Below, in pieces: positions 29,387-36,656 of a DNA stretch of 36,656 nt. This stretch comes from Cellulomonas bogoriensis 69B4 = DSM 16987. GTDB lineage: Bacteria > Actinomycetota > Actinomycetes > Actinomycetales > Cellulomonadaceae. The position numbers and the translations under genes were made by a program. How positions within the stretch are numbered: position 1 is the first letter of the stretch; the number at the start of each line of letters is the position of its first letter. Location: the NCBI RefSeq assembly GCF_000767165.1, contig NZ_AXCZ01000009.1, positions 1-36,656 of the forward strand, written 5' to 3'. A model generated the notes under the pieces. The model saw only the letters and a program-made list of their open reading frames with translations, did no database searches and was not told the origin of the DNA.

Positions 29387-29920
29387 TCACTGGTCGACGC
29401 TGGTGCCGTCGAGCTGGACGGAGTCCCACCGGTAGCTGGCCTGGGCGACCTTGCCCTGCTGGCTGTTGCCGGCGTCGGGGGACATCTGCACGGTGAAGCG
29501 GTAGGTGGTGGCGTCCGAGGGCTGGAACACGCCGAGCTCGTTGCGGGCGCCGTCGGTGAGGCCGCCGAACGTCCCGGAGTACACCTCGGTGCCGTTGGTG
29601 GTGTCGGTGATGGTGAGGCTGAGGGCCTCGGCGGCGAACGTGGAGGTGGAGGTCACCTCGGTGAGCCCGAACGAGGCGGGCAGGCTGCCGGTGTTGGTGA
29701 GGGTGAGGGTCCCGTTGAGGGTGTCACCGGGCTTGAGGTCGGTCAGGTTGAAGATGGCCTGCCCGTCCTTGCTGTTGCTCTGCGTCAGGGTGCCGGAGGT
29801 GACGGCGTTGATGCTGTTGTCGCTCTGCGAGGTGAACGTGGCACCTGACTGCAGGGTGATGCCTCCGGCGACGACGAGGACGGCGAGCGGGGCGAGGACC
29901 TTGGTGCGCTTGGCGGCCAT
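29387..29920 (-). CDS. TasA/CalY-like secreted protein
   Basis: 177 residues. The signal region is basic plus hydrophobic (MAAKRTKVLAPLAVLVVAGG) followed by SGATFTSQSDNSINAVTSGTL, the pattern of TasA/camelysin-family proteins. The mature part has the family jelly-roll strands: LTDLKPGDTLNGTLTLTNTG, LPASFGLTEV, and YRFTVQMSPDAGNSQQG. TasA forms amyloid-like or ordered fibres in Bacillus biofilm; the same in this organism is inference. It is first in the operon with SipW and the Ig-repeat protein. ATG 29920 has AAGGAG 6 bases upstream. Confidence 0.8.
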   Translation of the reverse strand: MAAKRTKVLAPLAVLVVAGGITLQSGATFTSQSDNSINAVTSGTLTQSNSKDGQAIFNLTDLKPGDTLNGTLTLTNTGSLPASFGLTEVTSTSTFAAEALSLTITDTTNGTEVYSGTFGGLTDGARNELGVFQPSDATTYRFTVQMSPDAGNSQQGKVAQASYRWDSVQLDGTSVDQ

Positions 29921-30044
29921 TGTGCTTCTCCTTGGTGCGGTGGGGAACCTTGTGACATGAACGCTACGGAGCGTCGTTCCACGGCACGGTTACAGGAGAT
30001 ACCCGCCTGATCCACAGGTCGGTAACAGTCGCAGGAGCGGCCTT

Positions 30045-30080
30045 CCTGACCTGCGTCGAACGGTATCGACGCAGGTCAGG
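30045..30080 (-). terminator. Terminator of the VOC-family gene
   Basis: CCTGACCTGCGTCGA and TCGACGCAGGTCAGG form a perfect 15-bp stem with a six-base loop, 8 bases after the VOC gene stop on the minus strand. Confidence 0.75.
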
Positions 30081-30088
30081 GGCCTGCG

Positions 30089-30481
30089 TCAGGTCGCGGC
30101 AGAGACGATCTGGATGAGGTTCCCGCACGTGTCGTCCAGCACGGCCGTTGTCACAGGGCCCATCGACAAGGGTTCCTGGGCGAACTCCACGCCCAGGGCG
30201 GTCAGGCGCTCGTGCTCGGCGGCCACGTCGTCCACCGCGAACGACGTCACCGGGATCCGGTCCGCGTGCAGGGCCTGCATGTAGGGGCCGACGGCGGGGT
30301 GGGCTGCGGGTTCGAGGACGAGCTCGGGGCCGTCGGGTTCCTCGGCCGAGACCACGGTGAGCCACCGGGCGGCGCCCACGGGGATGTCGTTCTTGACGAC
30401 GAACCCGAGGGCGTCGGTGTAGAAGCGCAGCGCCTTCTCCTGGTCGTCGACGTGCACGCTGGTCAGCTGGATGCGGGGCAA
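30089..30481 (-). CDS. VOC-family (glyoxalase/bleomycin resistance-like) protein
   Basis: 130 residues with the two beta-alpha-beta-beta-beta modules of the vicinal oxygen chelate fold: [41 protein letters not shown], then [22 protein letters not shown] and [12 protein letters not shown]. Metal-binding positions would be His in VHV, Glu in ELVLE, and the residue before the final strand. The substrate is unknown; related proteins include small-molecule dioxygenases and stress proteins. ATG 30481 is supported by the family-typical start. It is monocistronic and divergent from uxuA. Confidence 0.82.
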   Translation of the reverse strand: MPRIQLTSVHVDDQEKALRFYTDALGFVVKNDIPVGAARWLTVVSAEEPDGPELVLEPAAHPAVGPYMQALHADRIPVTSFAVDDVAAEHERLTALGVEFAQEPLSMGPVTTAVLDDTCGNLIQIVSAAT

Positions 30482-30546
30482 GGTCGTCCTCGGTCCGTCG
30501 TTCGGTCAGGCCTCGGTCGATGCTCCCACGCCGGTACGGTTCCGTC

Positions 30547-31731
30547 ATGGAGCACACGTGGCGCTGGTTCGGACCGCAGGACCCGATCACTCTCGCCCAG
30601 GTGCGGCAGACGGGTGCCACAGGGGTGGTGACGGCCCTGCACGAGGTGCCCAACGGTCAGGTGTGGCCGGTGGAGGCGATCGCGGCGCGCAAGCAGCTGG
30701 TCGAGGACGCGGGCCTGACCTGGTCGGTGGTCGAGAGCATCCCGATCCACGAGGACGTCAAGCGTGGCTCCGGTGAGCGGGACAGGTACGTGGAGGCGTG
30801 GGCGCAGTCGGTGCGCAACCTGGCGGCCTGCGGCCTGGACGTCGTCTGCTACAACTTCATGCCCGTCCTGGACTGGACGCGCACGGACCTGGCGTTCGCC
30901 CTGCCGGACGGGACGTGGGCGCTGCGGTTCGACGCCGACGCGTTCGCCGCGTTCGACGTGTTCGTGCTCGGCCGCCCGGGCGCGCAGGAGGAGTACGACG
31001 ACGACGAGCTGGCCAGGGCGCGGGCCCACTACGAGGGGTTGGACGAGGCCGGGCGCGAGGCGTTGACCCGCACGGTCATCGCGGGGTTGCCGGGTGCGGA
31101 GGAGCACTACGGCTTGGACGAGCTGCGGGCCGTGCTCGCCACGTACGAGGGCATGGGTGCACCTGATCTGCGGGCCACGCTCGCCTCGTTCCTGCGGGAC
31201 GTCGTGCCCGTGGCCGAGGAGGTGGGTGTGCGGTTGGCGATCCACCCGGACGACCCGCCGCGCCCGCTGCTGGGCCTGCCGAGGGTGGTGAGCACGGCCG
31301 CCGACGCCCAGGGGGTCCTGGACGCCGCGCCCAGCCCGGCGAACGGGTTGACGTTCTGCACGGGCTCCTACGGGGTGCGGCCGGACAACGACGTGGTGGC
31401 GATGGCCGAGCGGTTCGCCGAGCACATCTTCTTCGCGCACCTGAGGTCCACGCGCCGTGAGGCGAACCCGGCGAGCTTCCACGAGGCGGTGCACATCGAC
31501 GGGGACGTCGACATGGTGGGTGTGGTCGCGGCCCTGGTGCGTGAGGAACGACGCCGGGAGCGCGAGGGCGGTCCGCGGCTGCCGATGCGCCCGGACCACG
31601 GGCACCAGATGCTCGACGACCAGGCCCGCCGCACGAACCCCGGCTACTCGCTGCTGGGTCGGATGAAGGGCCTGGCCGAGCTGCGCGGGGTCGAGCTGGC
31701 GGTGCGCCGGCTCCTGCGCGACGACATCTGA
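30547..31731 (+). CDS. uxuA: Mannonate dehydratase
   Basis: 394 residues, the usual length of UxuA. It dehydrates D-mannonate to 2-keto-3-deoxygluconate in glucuronate breakdown. Family motifs seen are [23 protein letters not shown] at the start, [64 protein letters not shown], and MRPDHGHQM with the metal- and substrate-binding Asp/His. ATG 30547 gives the family N-terminus. No other hexuronate gene is in the window, so it stands apart from its pathway. Confidence 0.93.
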   Translation: MEHTWRWFGPQDPITLAQVRQTGATGVVTALHEVPNGQVWPVEAIAARKQLVEDAGLTWSVVESIPIHEDVKRGSGERDRYVEAWAQSVRNLAACGLDVVCYNFMPVLDWTRTDLAFALPDGTWALRFDADAFAAFDVFVLGRPGAQEEYDDDELARARAHYEGLDEAGREALTRTVIAGLPGAEEHYGLDELRAVLATYEGMGAPDLRATLASFLRDVVPVAEEVGVRLAIHPDDPPRPLLGLPRVVSTAADAQGVLDAAPSPANGLTFCTGSYGVRPDNDVVAMAERFAEHIFFAHLRSTRREANPASFHEAVHIDGDVDMVGVVAALVREERRREREGGPRLPMRPDHGHQMLDDQARRTNPGYSLLGRMKGLAELRGVELAVRRLLRDDI

Positions 31732-31751
31732 GACGAGAACGCCCACATCGT
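31732..31751 (+). promoter_or_regulatory. Motif shared with the thiosulfate operon, metQ upstream region
   Basis: GACGAGAACGCCCACATCGT, 18 of 20 identical to 3413-3432 and in the same place (at the head of the leader, right after the stop of an unrelated gene). TGTCC and GGACA (31751-31768) form a short dyad next to it. No good -35/-10 pair is visible here, so the motif may bind an activator. Confidence 0.45.
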
Positions 31752-31818
31752 GTCCGGATGATGGGACAACTGGGGGGTCGGTTTGGTGGGCCTCGGTACC
31801 CGATGCAGCATGGGCGCC

Positions 31819-31917
31819 ATGACCCGCCACAGCATGCTCGTCCAGGACGTCGCCGCGGCCGCCGCCCGCGCGATGTGCTGCTGTCGAATGCTGGAGCGGG
31901 ACGCCGCGACCGCCTGA
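31819..31917 (+). CDS. Cys-rich regulatory leader peptide (32 aa)
   Basis: From ATG 31819 (or in-frame ATG 31810) to TGA 31915-31917. The core is ARAMCCCRMLERD with three consecutive Cys codons at 31876-31884, followed by a short acidic/basic end. Consecutive Cys codons in a short upstream ORF before a sulfur-compound transporter gene are the hallmark of cysteine-responsive attenuation described in mycobacteria and other actinobacteria. No clear ribosome site is seen. The reading frame ends 173 bases before metQ. A long-range helix begins three bases after its stop codon. Confidence 0.7.
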   Translation: MTRHSMLVQDVAAAAARAMCCCRMLERDAATA

Positions 31918-31919
31918 GC

Positions 31920-32034
31920 CACGGACCGCCCTGACGGGCACCTGATCCGACCGCTCCGACCGTCGGCCCCCGGTACTCAGCTGCCGGCCCCCGCTGCCCC
32001 CGCACAGCCCCTGCTCACCTCAGGCAGGTCCGTG
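31920..32034 (+). promoter_or_regulatory. Long-range RNA pairing after the leader peptide
   Basis: CACGGACC (31920-31927) is complementary to GGTCCGTG (32027-32034), and CCTGA (31941-31945) to TCAGG (32020-32024). GCCC-TGAC-GGGC (31928-31939) forms a small hairpin inside. The left strand lies in the footprint of a ribosome at the leader stop codon, so pairing would depend on whether the ribosome stalls at the Cys codons or reaches the stop. The remaining bases up to 32090 are C-rich and hold no gene; GAAGGA at 32078-32083 is the metQ ribosome site. Confidence 0.4.
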
Positions 32035-32090
32035 CCCCCCCGCGTGCTGAGCCGCGACGCCCGCACCCCCGCTCGACCGAAGGATCCACC

Positions 32091-33038
32091 GTGCCTGCTC
32101 CCGCCCTGACCACCCTCGCACCTCACTCCCGGCGCACCGCCCGTCCGGCCTGGCGCCGTGCCGCTGCCGCGATCGGCGCCGCGGCCCTCGTCGTCGGCCT
32201 GGCCTCCTGCGGCACCGACGACGACGGCGCCGCCGTCCCGGAGGAGGGCGGGACCACCGAGACCGTCACCATCGGCGTGGTCGGTGCCGCCCAGGACTAC
32301 TGGCGCATCTTCGAGGAGCGCGCCGCCGACGAGGGCATCGACGTCGACCTGGTCGACTTCACCGAGTACAGCCAGCCGAACCCGGCGCTGAGCCAGGGCC
32401 AGCTGGACGTCAACCAGTTCCAGCACATCCTGTACCTGGCCCAGTACAACGTGGAGGCCGGTGAGGACCTGGTGCCGATCGGCGCCACGGCCGTCTACCC
32501 GCTGGGCCTGTACTCCGAGCGCCACACCTCCGTCGACGACATCCCCGAGGGCGGGGAGATCGCCGTCCCCAACGACCCCACCAACCTGGCGCGGGCCCTG
32601 CTGGTCCTGCAGGACGCGGGCCTGGTGGCGCTGCGTGACGGCGGTTCGGCGTTCGTGACCGAGGCCGACGTCCTCGCCGAGGAGTCCCGGGTGAGTGTCA
32701 CCCCCGTCGACGCCCAGCAGACGGCCCTGGCCCTGGGGTCGGTGGACGCGTCGATCATCAACAACGACTTCCTGCTGGACGCCGGGATCGACGCCGACAG
32801 CGCCCTGTACCAGGACGACGCCGGTTCGGACGCCGCCCGCCCCTACATCAACATCTGGGCCACGCGTGCCGAGGACGCCGACAACCCCACGTACCTGCGC
32901 CTGGTCGAGATCTTCAAGGACGAGGAGATCCAGCAGGCCCTGGTCGAGAACTCCGGGGGCACCGCGGTGCTGGCCGACCAGTCCGCCGAGGAGCTCCGGG
33001 GCTACTTGGCCGACGTCGAGGCCGACGCCCAGGGCTGA
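32091..33038 (+). CDS. metQ: MetQ/NlpA-family substrate-binding lipoprotein
   Basis: 315 residues. The signal ends in VVGLASC with the lipid Cys at residue 40. The mature protein is of the NlpA/MetQ family: TIGVVGAAQDYWRIFEE, VDLVDFTEYSQPNPAL, QLDVNQFQHILYLAQYN, EIAVPNDPTNLARALLVLQDAGL, and ASIINNDFLLDAG. It captures methionine (or a related amino acid) at the cell surface for the MetN-MetI importer. The Cys-codon leader suggests that cystine or another sulfur source may be the real ligand. GTG 32091 follows GAAGGATCCACC. Confidence 0.9.
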   Translation: MPAPALTTLAPHSRRTARPAWRRAAAAIGAAALVVGLASCGTDDDGAAVPEEGGTTETVTIGVVGAAQDYWRIFEERAADEGIDVDLVDFTEYSQPNPALSQGQLDVNQFQHILYLAQYNVEAGEDLVPIGATAVYPLGLYSERHTSVDDIPEGGEIAVPNDPTNLARALLVLQDAGLVALRDGGSAFVTEADVLAEESRVSVTPVDAQQTALALGSVDASIINNDFLLDAGIDADSALYQDDAGSDAARPYINIWATRAEDADNPTYLRLVEIFKDEEIQQALVENSGGTAVLADQSAEELRGYLADVEADAQG

Positions 33039-33061
33039 CACGCAGACCGAGACGAGGCCCC

Positions 33062-34138
33062 ATGAGCCCTGCCCCTGTGATGGTGCGCTTCCGCGACACC
33101 GTCAAGACGTTCCCCGGCACGCACGGCGAGATCCGTGCGGTCGACGGCGTGAGCCTCGACGTCCACGAGGGGGAGGTGTTCGGTGTCATCGGGTACTCCG
33201 GCGCCGGCAAGTCGACCCTGGTGCGGTTGATCAACGCCCTGGAGCCGGTGACGTCGGGCCAGGTCGTGGTCGACGGCGTCGAGGTCGCCGGACGTCCCGA
33301 GTCCGAGCTGCGACGGGTCCGTGCCGGCATCGGGATGATCTTCCAGCAGTTCAACCTCCTGTCCTCGCGCACCGTCGCGGGGAACGTGGGGTACCCGCTC
33401 GCCGTCGCGCGCTGGTCCAGGGCGCGACGGCGGGCGCGGGTCGCCGAGCTGCTGGAGTTCGTCGGGCTGTCCGACAAGGCCCGGCAGTTCCCCTCCCAGC
33501 TGTCCGGCGGGCAGAAGCAGCGGGTGGGGATCGCCCGGGCGCTCGCGACCAACCCCCGGCTCCTGCTGGCCGACGAGGCGACCTCGGCCCTGGACCCCGA
33601 GACCACCCAGGACGTCCTGGACCTGCTGCGCCGCGTCAACGGCGAGCTGGGGGTCACGGTCGTGGTCATCACCCACGAGATGGACGTCGTGAAGCACCTG
33701 TGCGACCGGGTCGCGGTCATGGAGGACGGGAAGGTCGTCGAGCTCGGTGAGGTGTACGACGTGTTCTCCCGGCCCCGGCACCGCGCGACCCGCCGGTTCG
33801 TGGGCTCGGCGCTGCGCGACCGTCCGAGCCCTGGGGCGTTGGAACGGCTGCGCCACCGGCACCCGGGGCGCGTCGTGACGGTGGCGGTGCAGGAGGACGG
33901 GGCCTCGTCGACCGACCTCACCCGTGCGCTGCGTGAGCACGCCGTCGACGGGACCATCATCTACGGGGGCATCACCGAGATCGCCGAACGCCCCTTCGGG
34001 TCGCTGACCCTCGAGCTCGAGGGCGACCACGGGGACGTCCAGGCGTTCATCGCGGACCTGTCCCGCACCACCTCGGTGCTGGACCTCGGCACCGCGGCCG
34101 CCCCGATCGCCGACCCCGACGCGACGGACCTTCGATGA
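33062..34138 (+). CDS. metN: Methionine-type ABC transporter ATPase MetN
   Basis: 358 residues. The ABC ATPase domain has GYSGAGKST (Walker A), the Q-loop MIFQQFNLLSS, the signature LSGGQKQRV, LLLADEATSALDPE (Walker B) and the switch His in VITHEMDVV. A C-terminal NIL domain (about 270-350) has HPGRVVTVAVQED and GTIIYGGITEIAERPFGSLTLELEG; in MetN this domain binds methionine and inhibits transport when the pool is full. It lies 23 bases after metQ and overlaps metI by ATGA. Confidence 0.95.
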   Translation: MSPAPVMVRFRDTVKTFPGTHGEIRAVDGVSLDVHEGEVFGVIGYSGAGKSTLVRLINALEPVTSGQVVVDGVEVAGRPESELRRVRAGIGMIFQQFNLLSSRTVAGNVGYPLAVARWSRARRRARVAELLEFVGLSDKARQFPSQLSGGQKQRVGIARALATNPRLLLADEATSALDPETTQDVLDLLRRVNGELGVTVVVITHEMDVVKHLCDRVAVMEDGKVVELGEVYDVFSRPRHRATRRFVGSALRDRPSPGALERLRHRHPGRVVTVAVQEDGASSTDLTRALREHAVDGTIIYGGITEIAERPFGSLTLELEGDHGDVQAFIADLSRTTSVLDLGTAAAPIADPDATDLR

Positions 34139-34803
34139 ACCGCGAGACGAACTGGGACTACCTCCTCCCGCAGCTGTGGGAGGCGTTCGGCGACACCGTC
34201 TACATGGTGTCGGTCACGCTGCTGATCTCGGGTGTCGTGGGGCTGGCCATGGGCCTGGCGATCTACGTGACCCGCCGGGGGAACTTCCTGCAGAACCGCA
34301 CCGTGTTCGCCGTCCTCAACGTGGTCATCAACACGATCCGGCCGATTCCGTTCGTGATCTTCGTGTTCGCGGTCGGGCCGGTCGTCCTGTGGCTGGTGGG
34401 CCGGACGATCGGCACCGAGGCCGCGATCCCGCCGATGGCCGTGATGGCGTCGGTGGCGTTCGCGCGGCTCGTCGAGCAGAACCTCGTCGCACTGGACCCC
34501 GGGGTCATCGAGGCGGCACGGGCCATGGGCGCCTCCCGGTGGCGGGTCATCTGGTCGGTCCTGATCCCCGAGGCGCTGGGGCCGCTCATCCTGGCGTTCA
34601 CGTTCCTGACGATCGCGGTGATCGACATGTCCGCGATCGTCGGGATGATCGGGGCCGGTGGCCTGGGGGACTTCGCGATCCGCCACGGCTACCAGCGCTT
34701 CAACTGGGACGTGGTGCTCGTCACGGTCGCCGTGATCGTGGTGATGGTCCAGGCCGTCCAGCTGCTCGGCAACGCCCTGGCCCGACGGTTCCTGCGCCGC
34801 TGA
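34135..34803 (+). CDS. metI: Methionine-type ABC transporter permease MetI
   Basis: 222 residues with five membrane segments. The permease motif is in EAARAMGASRWRVIWSVLIPEALGPLI (the EAA loop that contacts MetN). VINTIRPIPFVIFVFAV and VIDMSAIVGMIGAGGLGDFAIRHGYQRF are typical MetI sequences. It pairs with MetN and MetQ for import. ATG 34135 overlaps the metN stop by four bases, so it is translationally coupled. The SRP RNA gene follows 40-odd bases later. Confidence 0.95.
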   Translation: MNRETNWDYLLPQLWEAFGDTVYMVSVTLLISGVVGLAMGLAIYVTRRGNFLQNRTVFAVLNVVINTIRPIPFVIFVFAVGPVVLWLVGRTIGTEAAIPPMAVMASVAFARLVEQNLVALDPGVIEAARAMGASRWRVIWSVLIPEALGPLILAFTFLTIAVIDMSAIVGMIGAGGLGDFAIRHGYQRFNWDVVLVTVAVIVVMVQAVQLLGNALARRFLRR

Positions 34804-34845
34804 GGTGCCGGTTCGAAGGGGCGCCCGTCCCTGCGTTACCCTGGT

Positions 34846-34941
34846 GCCGACCCCTCGTACGGCGTCATCTCGCTGAACTCCCCCAGGGCCGGAAGGCAGC
34901 AAGGGCAGGCGGGCTCTGACGGGTGTGCGGGGGGTCCTTGC
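34846..34941 (+). ncRNA. ffs: Signal recognition particle RNA, small bacterial type (4.5S)
   Basis: The hallmark apical loop CAGGGCCGGAAGGCAGCA AGGG (34884-34904) with its GGAA tetraloop and the asymmetric internal loop are present. GACCCC at the 5' end pairs with GGGGGTC at the 3' end (34927-34936). Ends are approximate. TACCCT (34837-34842) is a likely -10 box. Its position between metI and dnaX agrees with ffs lying near dnaX in many actinobacteria. Confidence 0.9.
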
Positions 34942-34959
34942 ATGTCTGTCGACCAGCCC

Positions 34960-35433
34960 TCACCCTGCCGGGGCCACGGGCACGCACACCTCGGTGACCC
35001 AGGCGCTCGGGTCGGGGTCCTCGCTGGGGCTGACCACGTAGATGGTGAACATGGGCCCGGCGAAGGTCAGGCCCTGCTCGGGGATCCACCGGCCCAGGGC
35101 CTCCATCACCTCACCGATGCCGTCGTAGGGGCCGCGCAGCACGGCGCACGCGACCTGCTGCTCACCGACCTCGACGCAGGCCAGCTCGGTGGAGCCGGTG
35201 AAGGGGGCGGCCACGTCCAGCTGCACCTCGACGTCGGGACCGGTCTCGACGGGTTCGGGGTCGTGGAAGGTCGCCGAGGCGGTGCCGCCCTCGGCGGGCC
35301 GGGCACCTGCGGCGGGCAGCGCGGACATCAGGCGCTGCCACAGCAGGCCCTCGTCGCGGTAGGTGGGGATGGTGTCCCGCACGCTCGCGACGACGCGTGG
35401 CGCCAGGGTGCGGTGGGTGATCTCGACGGACAT
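34960..35433 (-). CDS. GyrI-like small-molecule-binding protein
   Basis: 157 residues forming a single GyrI-like (AraC effector-binding-like, SHS2) domain: EITHRTLAPRVVASVRDTIP, LLWQRLMSALPAAG, ATFHDPEPVETGPDVEVQLDVAAP, then EQQVACAVLRGPYDGIGEVMEALGRWI and FAGPMFTIYVVSPSEDPDPSAWVTEVCVPV. Such stand-alone domains bind hydrophobic or aromatic ligands; some hydrolyse them through a Glu in the pocket. No ligand can be named. ATG 35433 has GGAGG 9 bases upstream. It is convergent with the SRP RNA gene and divergent from dnaX. Confidence 0.78.
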   Translation of the reverse strand: MSVEITHRTLAPRVVASVRDTIPTYRDEGLLWQRLMSALPAAGARPAEGGTASATFHDPEPVETGPDVEVQLDVAAPFTGSTELACVEVGEQQVACAVLRGPYDGIGEVMEALGRWIPEQGLTFAGPMFTIYVVSPSEDPDPSAWVTEVCVPVAPAG

Positions 35434-35559
35434 GGGTGGTGCCTCCAACCGCGTGGGGTCGTGTCCATGACCCCCCGACCCTGCCACCGTGGCGGGGCCT
35501 TGGGTAGGGGTTCGGGGGTGCGGTCGGTGGGCGGTGCCCCCGGCGTCGCCGCACGCCTC

Positions 35560-35571
35560 TACAGTCGTCAC
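35560..35571 (+). promoter_or_regulatory. -10 box for leaderless dnaX transcript
   Basis: TACAGT at 35560-35565 ends six bases before GTG 35572, so transcription would begin at or next to the start codon and no ribosome site exists. The 138 bases between the GyrI-like gene start and dnaX hold no other feature. Confidence 0.6.
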
Positions 35572-36656
35572 GTGAGCACCGCCCTGTACCGCCGCTACCG
35601 GCCCGAGACCTTCACCGAGGTGATCGGCCAGGAGCACGTCACCGACCCTCTGATGCAGGCGCTGCGCAGCGACCGCGTCACCCACGCCTACCTGTTCTCG
35701 GGCCCGCGTGGGTGCGGCAAGACGACGTCGGCGCGCATCCTGGCGCGATGCCTGAACTGCGCGGAGGGCCCCACCGACACCCCGTGCGGGCGGTGCCCGT
35801 CGTGCCGTGACCTGGCCCGTGGCGGTGGGGGGAGCCTGGACGTCGTCGAGATCGACGCCGCCAGCCACGGTGGTGTGGACGACGCCCGTGACCTGCGCGA
35901 GCGGGCCACGTTCGCCCCCGCGCGGGACAGGTTCAAGATCTTCATCCTGGACGAGGCCCACATGGTCACCTCGCAGGGATTCAACGCGCTGCTGAAGATC
36001 GTGGAGGAGCCCCCGCCCCACATCAAGTTCGTGTTCGCGACCACCGAGCCGGACAAGGTCATCGGGACCATCCGGTCCCGCACCCACCACTACCCGTTCC
36101 GGCTGGTCTCCCCGGACACCCTGCTGGGGTACCTGGACCAGCTGTGCACGGCCGAGGGGGTGCCCGTGGGGTCCGGTGTGCTGCCGCTGGTGGTCCGGGC
36201 GGGGGGCGGCTCGGTCCGTGACTCGCTGTCTGTGCTGGACCAGCTGGTCGCGGGCGCGGACGACTCGGGCCTGGACTACGAGCGTGCCGTGGCGCTGCTC
36301 GGCTACACCCACGCGGCGCTGCTCGACGACGTGGTCGAGGCGATCGCCGCGCGTGACGGGGCCAGCGCGTTCCGGGTGGTCGAGCGGGTCGTGGTGACCG
36401 GCCACGAGCCGCGCCGGTTCGTGGAGGACCTCCTGGAGCGGCTGCGGGACCTGATCGTGATCGCGGCGTCCGGGCCAGCGGCGCAGGCCGTGCTGCGTGA
36501 CCTGCCCGCCGACCAGCTCGAGCGCATGCGGGCCCAGGCCGCGACCCTCGGCCCGGCCGAGCTGTCGCGGTCGGCGGACCTCACCAACGACGCCCTGACG
36601 GAGATGACCGGGGCGACGTCACCGCGCCTGCACCTGGAGCTGCTGGTCGCCCGGCT
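35572..36656 (+). CDS. dnaX: DNA polymerase III subunits gamma and tau (partial)
   Basis: The first 361 codons of dnaX; the gene runs off the right edge. It starts STALYRRYRPETFTEVIGQEHV and has the clamp-loader ATPase motifs GPRGCGKT (Walker A), the zinc knuckle CLNCAEGPTDTPCGRCPSC, FILDEAHM (Walker B), and ATTEPDKVIGTIRSR (sensor 1 and SRC-like region). The domain III helices begin after about residue 250. The product loads the beta clamp on DNA during replication. Start GTG 35572 matches the family N-terminus and a leaderless promoter. Whether a frameshift produces gamma cannot be seen because the later region is missing. Confidence 0.96.
   Translation, partial: MSTALYRRYRPETFTEVIGQEHVTDPLMQALRSDRVTHAYLFSGPRGCGKTTSARILARCLNCAEGPTDTPCGRCPSCRDLARGGGGSLDVVEIDAASHGGVDDARDLRERATFAPARDRFKIFILDEAHMVTSQGFNALLKIVEEPPPHIKFVFATTEPDKVIGTIRSRTHHYPFRLVSPDTLLGYLDQLCTAEGVPVGSGVLPLVVRAGGGSVRDSLSVLDQLVAGADDSGLDYERAVALLGYTHAALLDDVVEAIAARDGASAFRVVERVVVTGHEPRRFVEDLLERLRDLIVIAASGPAAQAVLRDLPADQLERMRAQAATLGPAELSRSADLTNDALTEMTGATSPRLHLELLVAR

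Noticed and set aside
25120-31760. 10-mer TGTCCGGATG shared by 25120 and 31751
   Set aside because: Too short to be meaningful in GC-rich DNA, and the surrounding sequences differ.
31732-32090. SAM riboswitch upstream of metQ
   Set aside because: No S-box or SAM-II/III/IV-like core was recognised; the Cys-rich ORF and long-range pairing explain the leader better.
1-36656. CRISPR arrays, insertion sequences or prophage
   Set aside because: No regularly spaced repeats, transposase, integrase or phage structural genes were seen.

Overview
High-GC (roughly 70 percent or more) chromosomal DNA from an actinobacterium. GC-rich third codon positions, frequent GTG starts, leaderless-looking promoters, LAXTG-type sortase anchoring, and an SRP RNA gene lying beside dnaX with a tRNA-Ser(GGA) in the neighbourhood all fit Actinomycetota. 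A Cellulomonas-like member of the Micrococcales is my inference from overall character; no database was searched. No phage, transposon or CRISPR array is visible.

Layout. 0-2 kb: the end of a sortase-anchored surface protein and a convergent secreted PQQ-type sugar dehydrogenase with a ricin-type lectin domain. 2-3.4 kb: a flavin disulfide oxidoreductase. 3.4-6 kb: a thiosulfate module (Cys/Met-rich leader peptide, attenuator hairpins, lipoprotein sulfurtransferase, YeeE/TsuA-type transporter). 6-6.8 kb: a zinc-type ArsR repressor with a histidine-rich protein. 6.8-11.6 kb: SRPBCC protein, two MFS transporters, and a thioredoxin/DUF302/rhodanese group carrying two CsoR/CstR-like ATACCC-N4-GGGTAT operators. 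11.9-16 kb: a Pnkp-Hen1 RNA repair operon, divergent from an HTH/PIN-domain toxin-antitoxin-like pair at 16.1-17.2 kb. 17.2-23 kb: an accessory-looking stretch (frameshifted zinc-ribbon gene, Vps62-like membrane protein, DUF1963 protein, truncated AbiEi-like gene with two operator-like repeats, methyltransferase). 23.1 kb: tRNA-Ser(GGA). 23.3-27.1 kb: small proteins, a GAF histidine kinase, and an OmpR-type regulator with an unusual kinase. 27.1-29.9 kb: a TasA-like protein, SipW-type signal peptidase and Ig-repeat protein operon. 30-31.7 kb: VOC protein and mannonate dehydratase. 31.7-34.8 kb: a second Cys-rich leader peptide and a MetQ-MetN-MetI importer. 34.8-36.7 kb: SRP RNA, GyrI-like protein and the start of dnaX.

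How parts work together. Sulfur recurs: thiosulfate uptake and sulfur transfer, a persulfide- or copper-type regulon, and methionine-type import. The two sulfur-uptake operons each start with a short Cys-codon-rich open reading frame followed by RNA pairing that could act in attenuation, and an 18/20-identical 20-nt motif lies at the head of both. The second prominent theme is RNA damage and repair: the Pnkp-Hen1 operon shares a short divergent promoter region with a PIN-domain nuclease pair.
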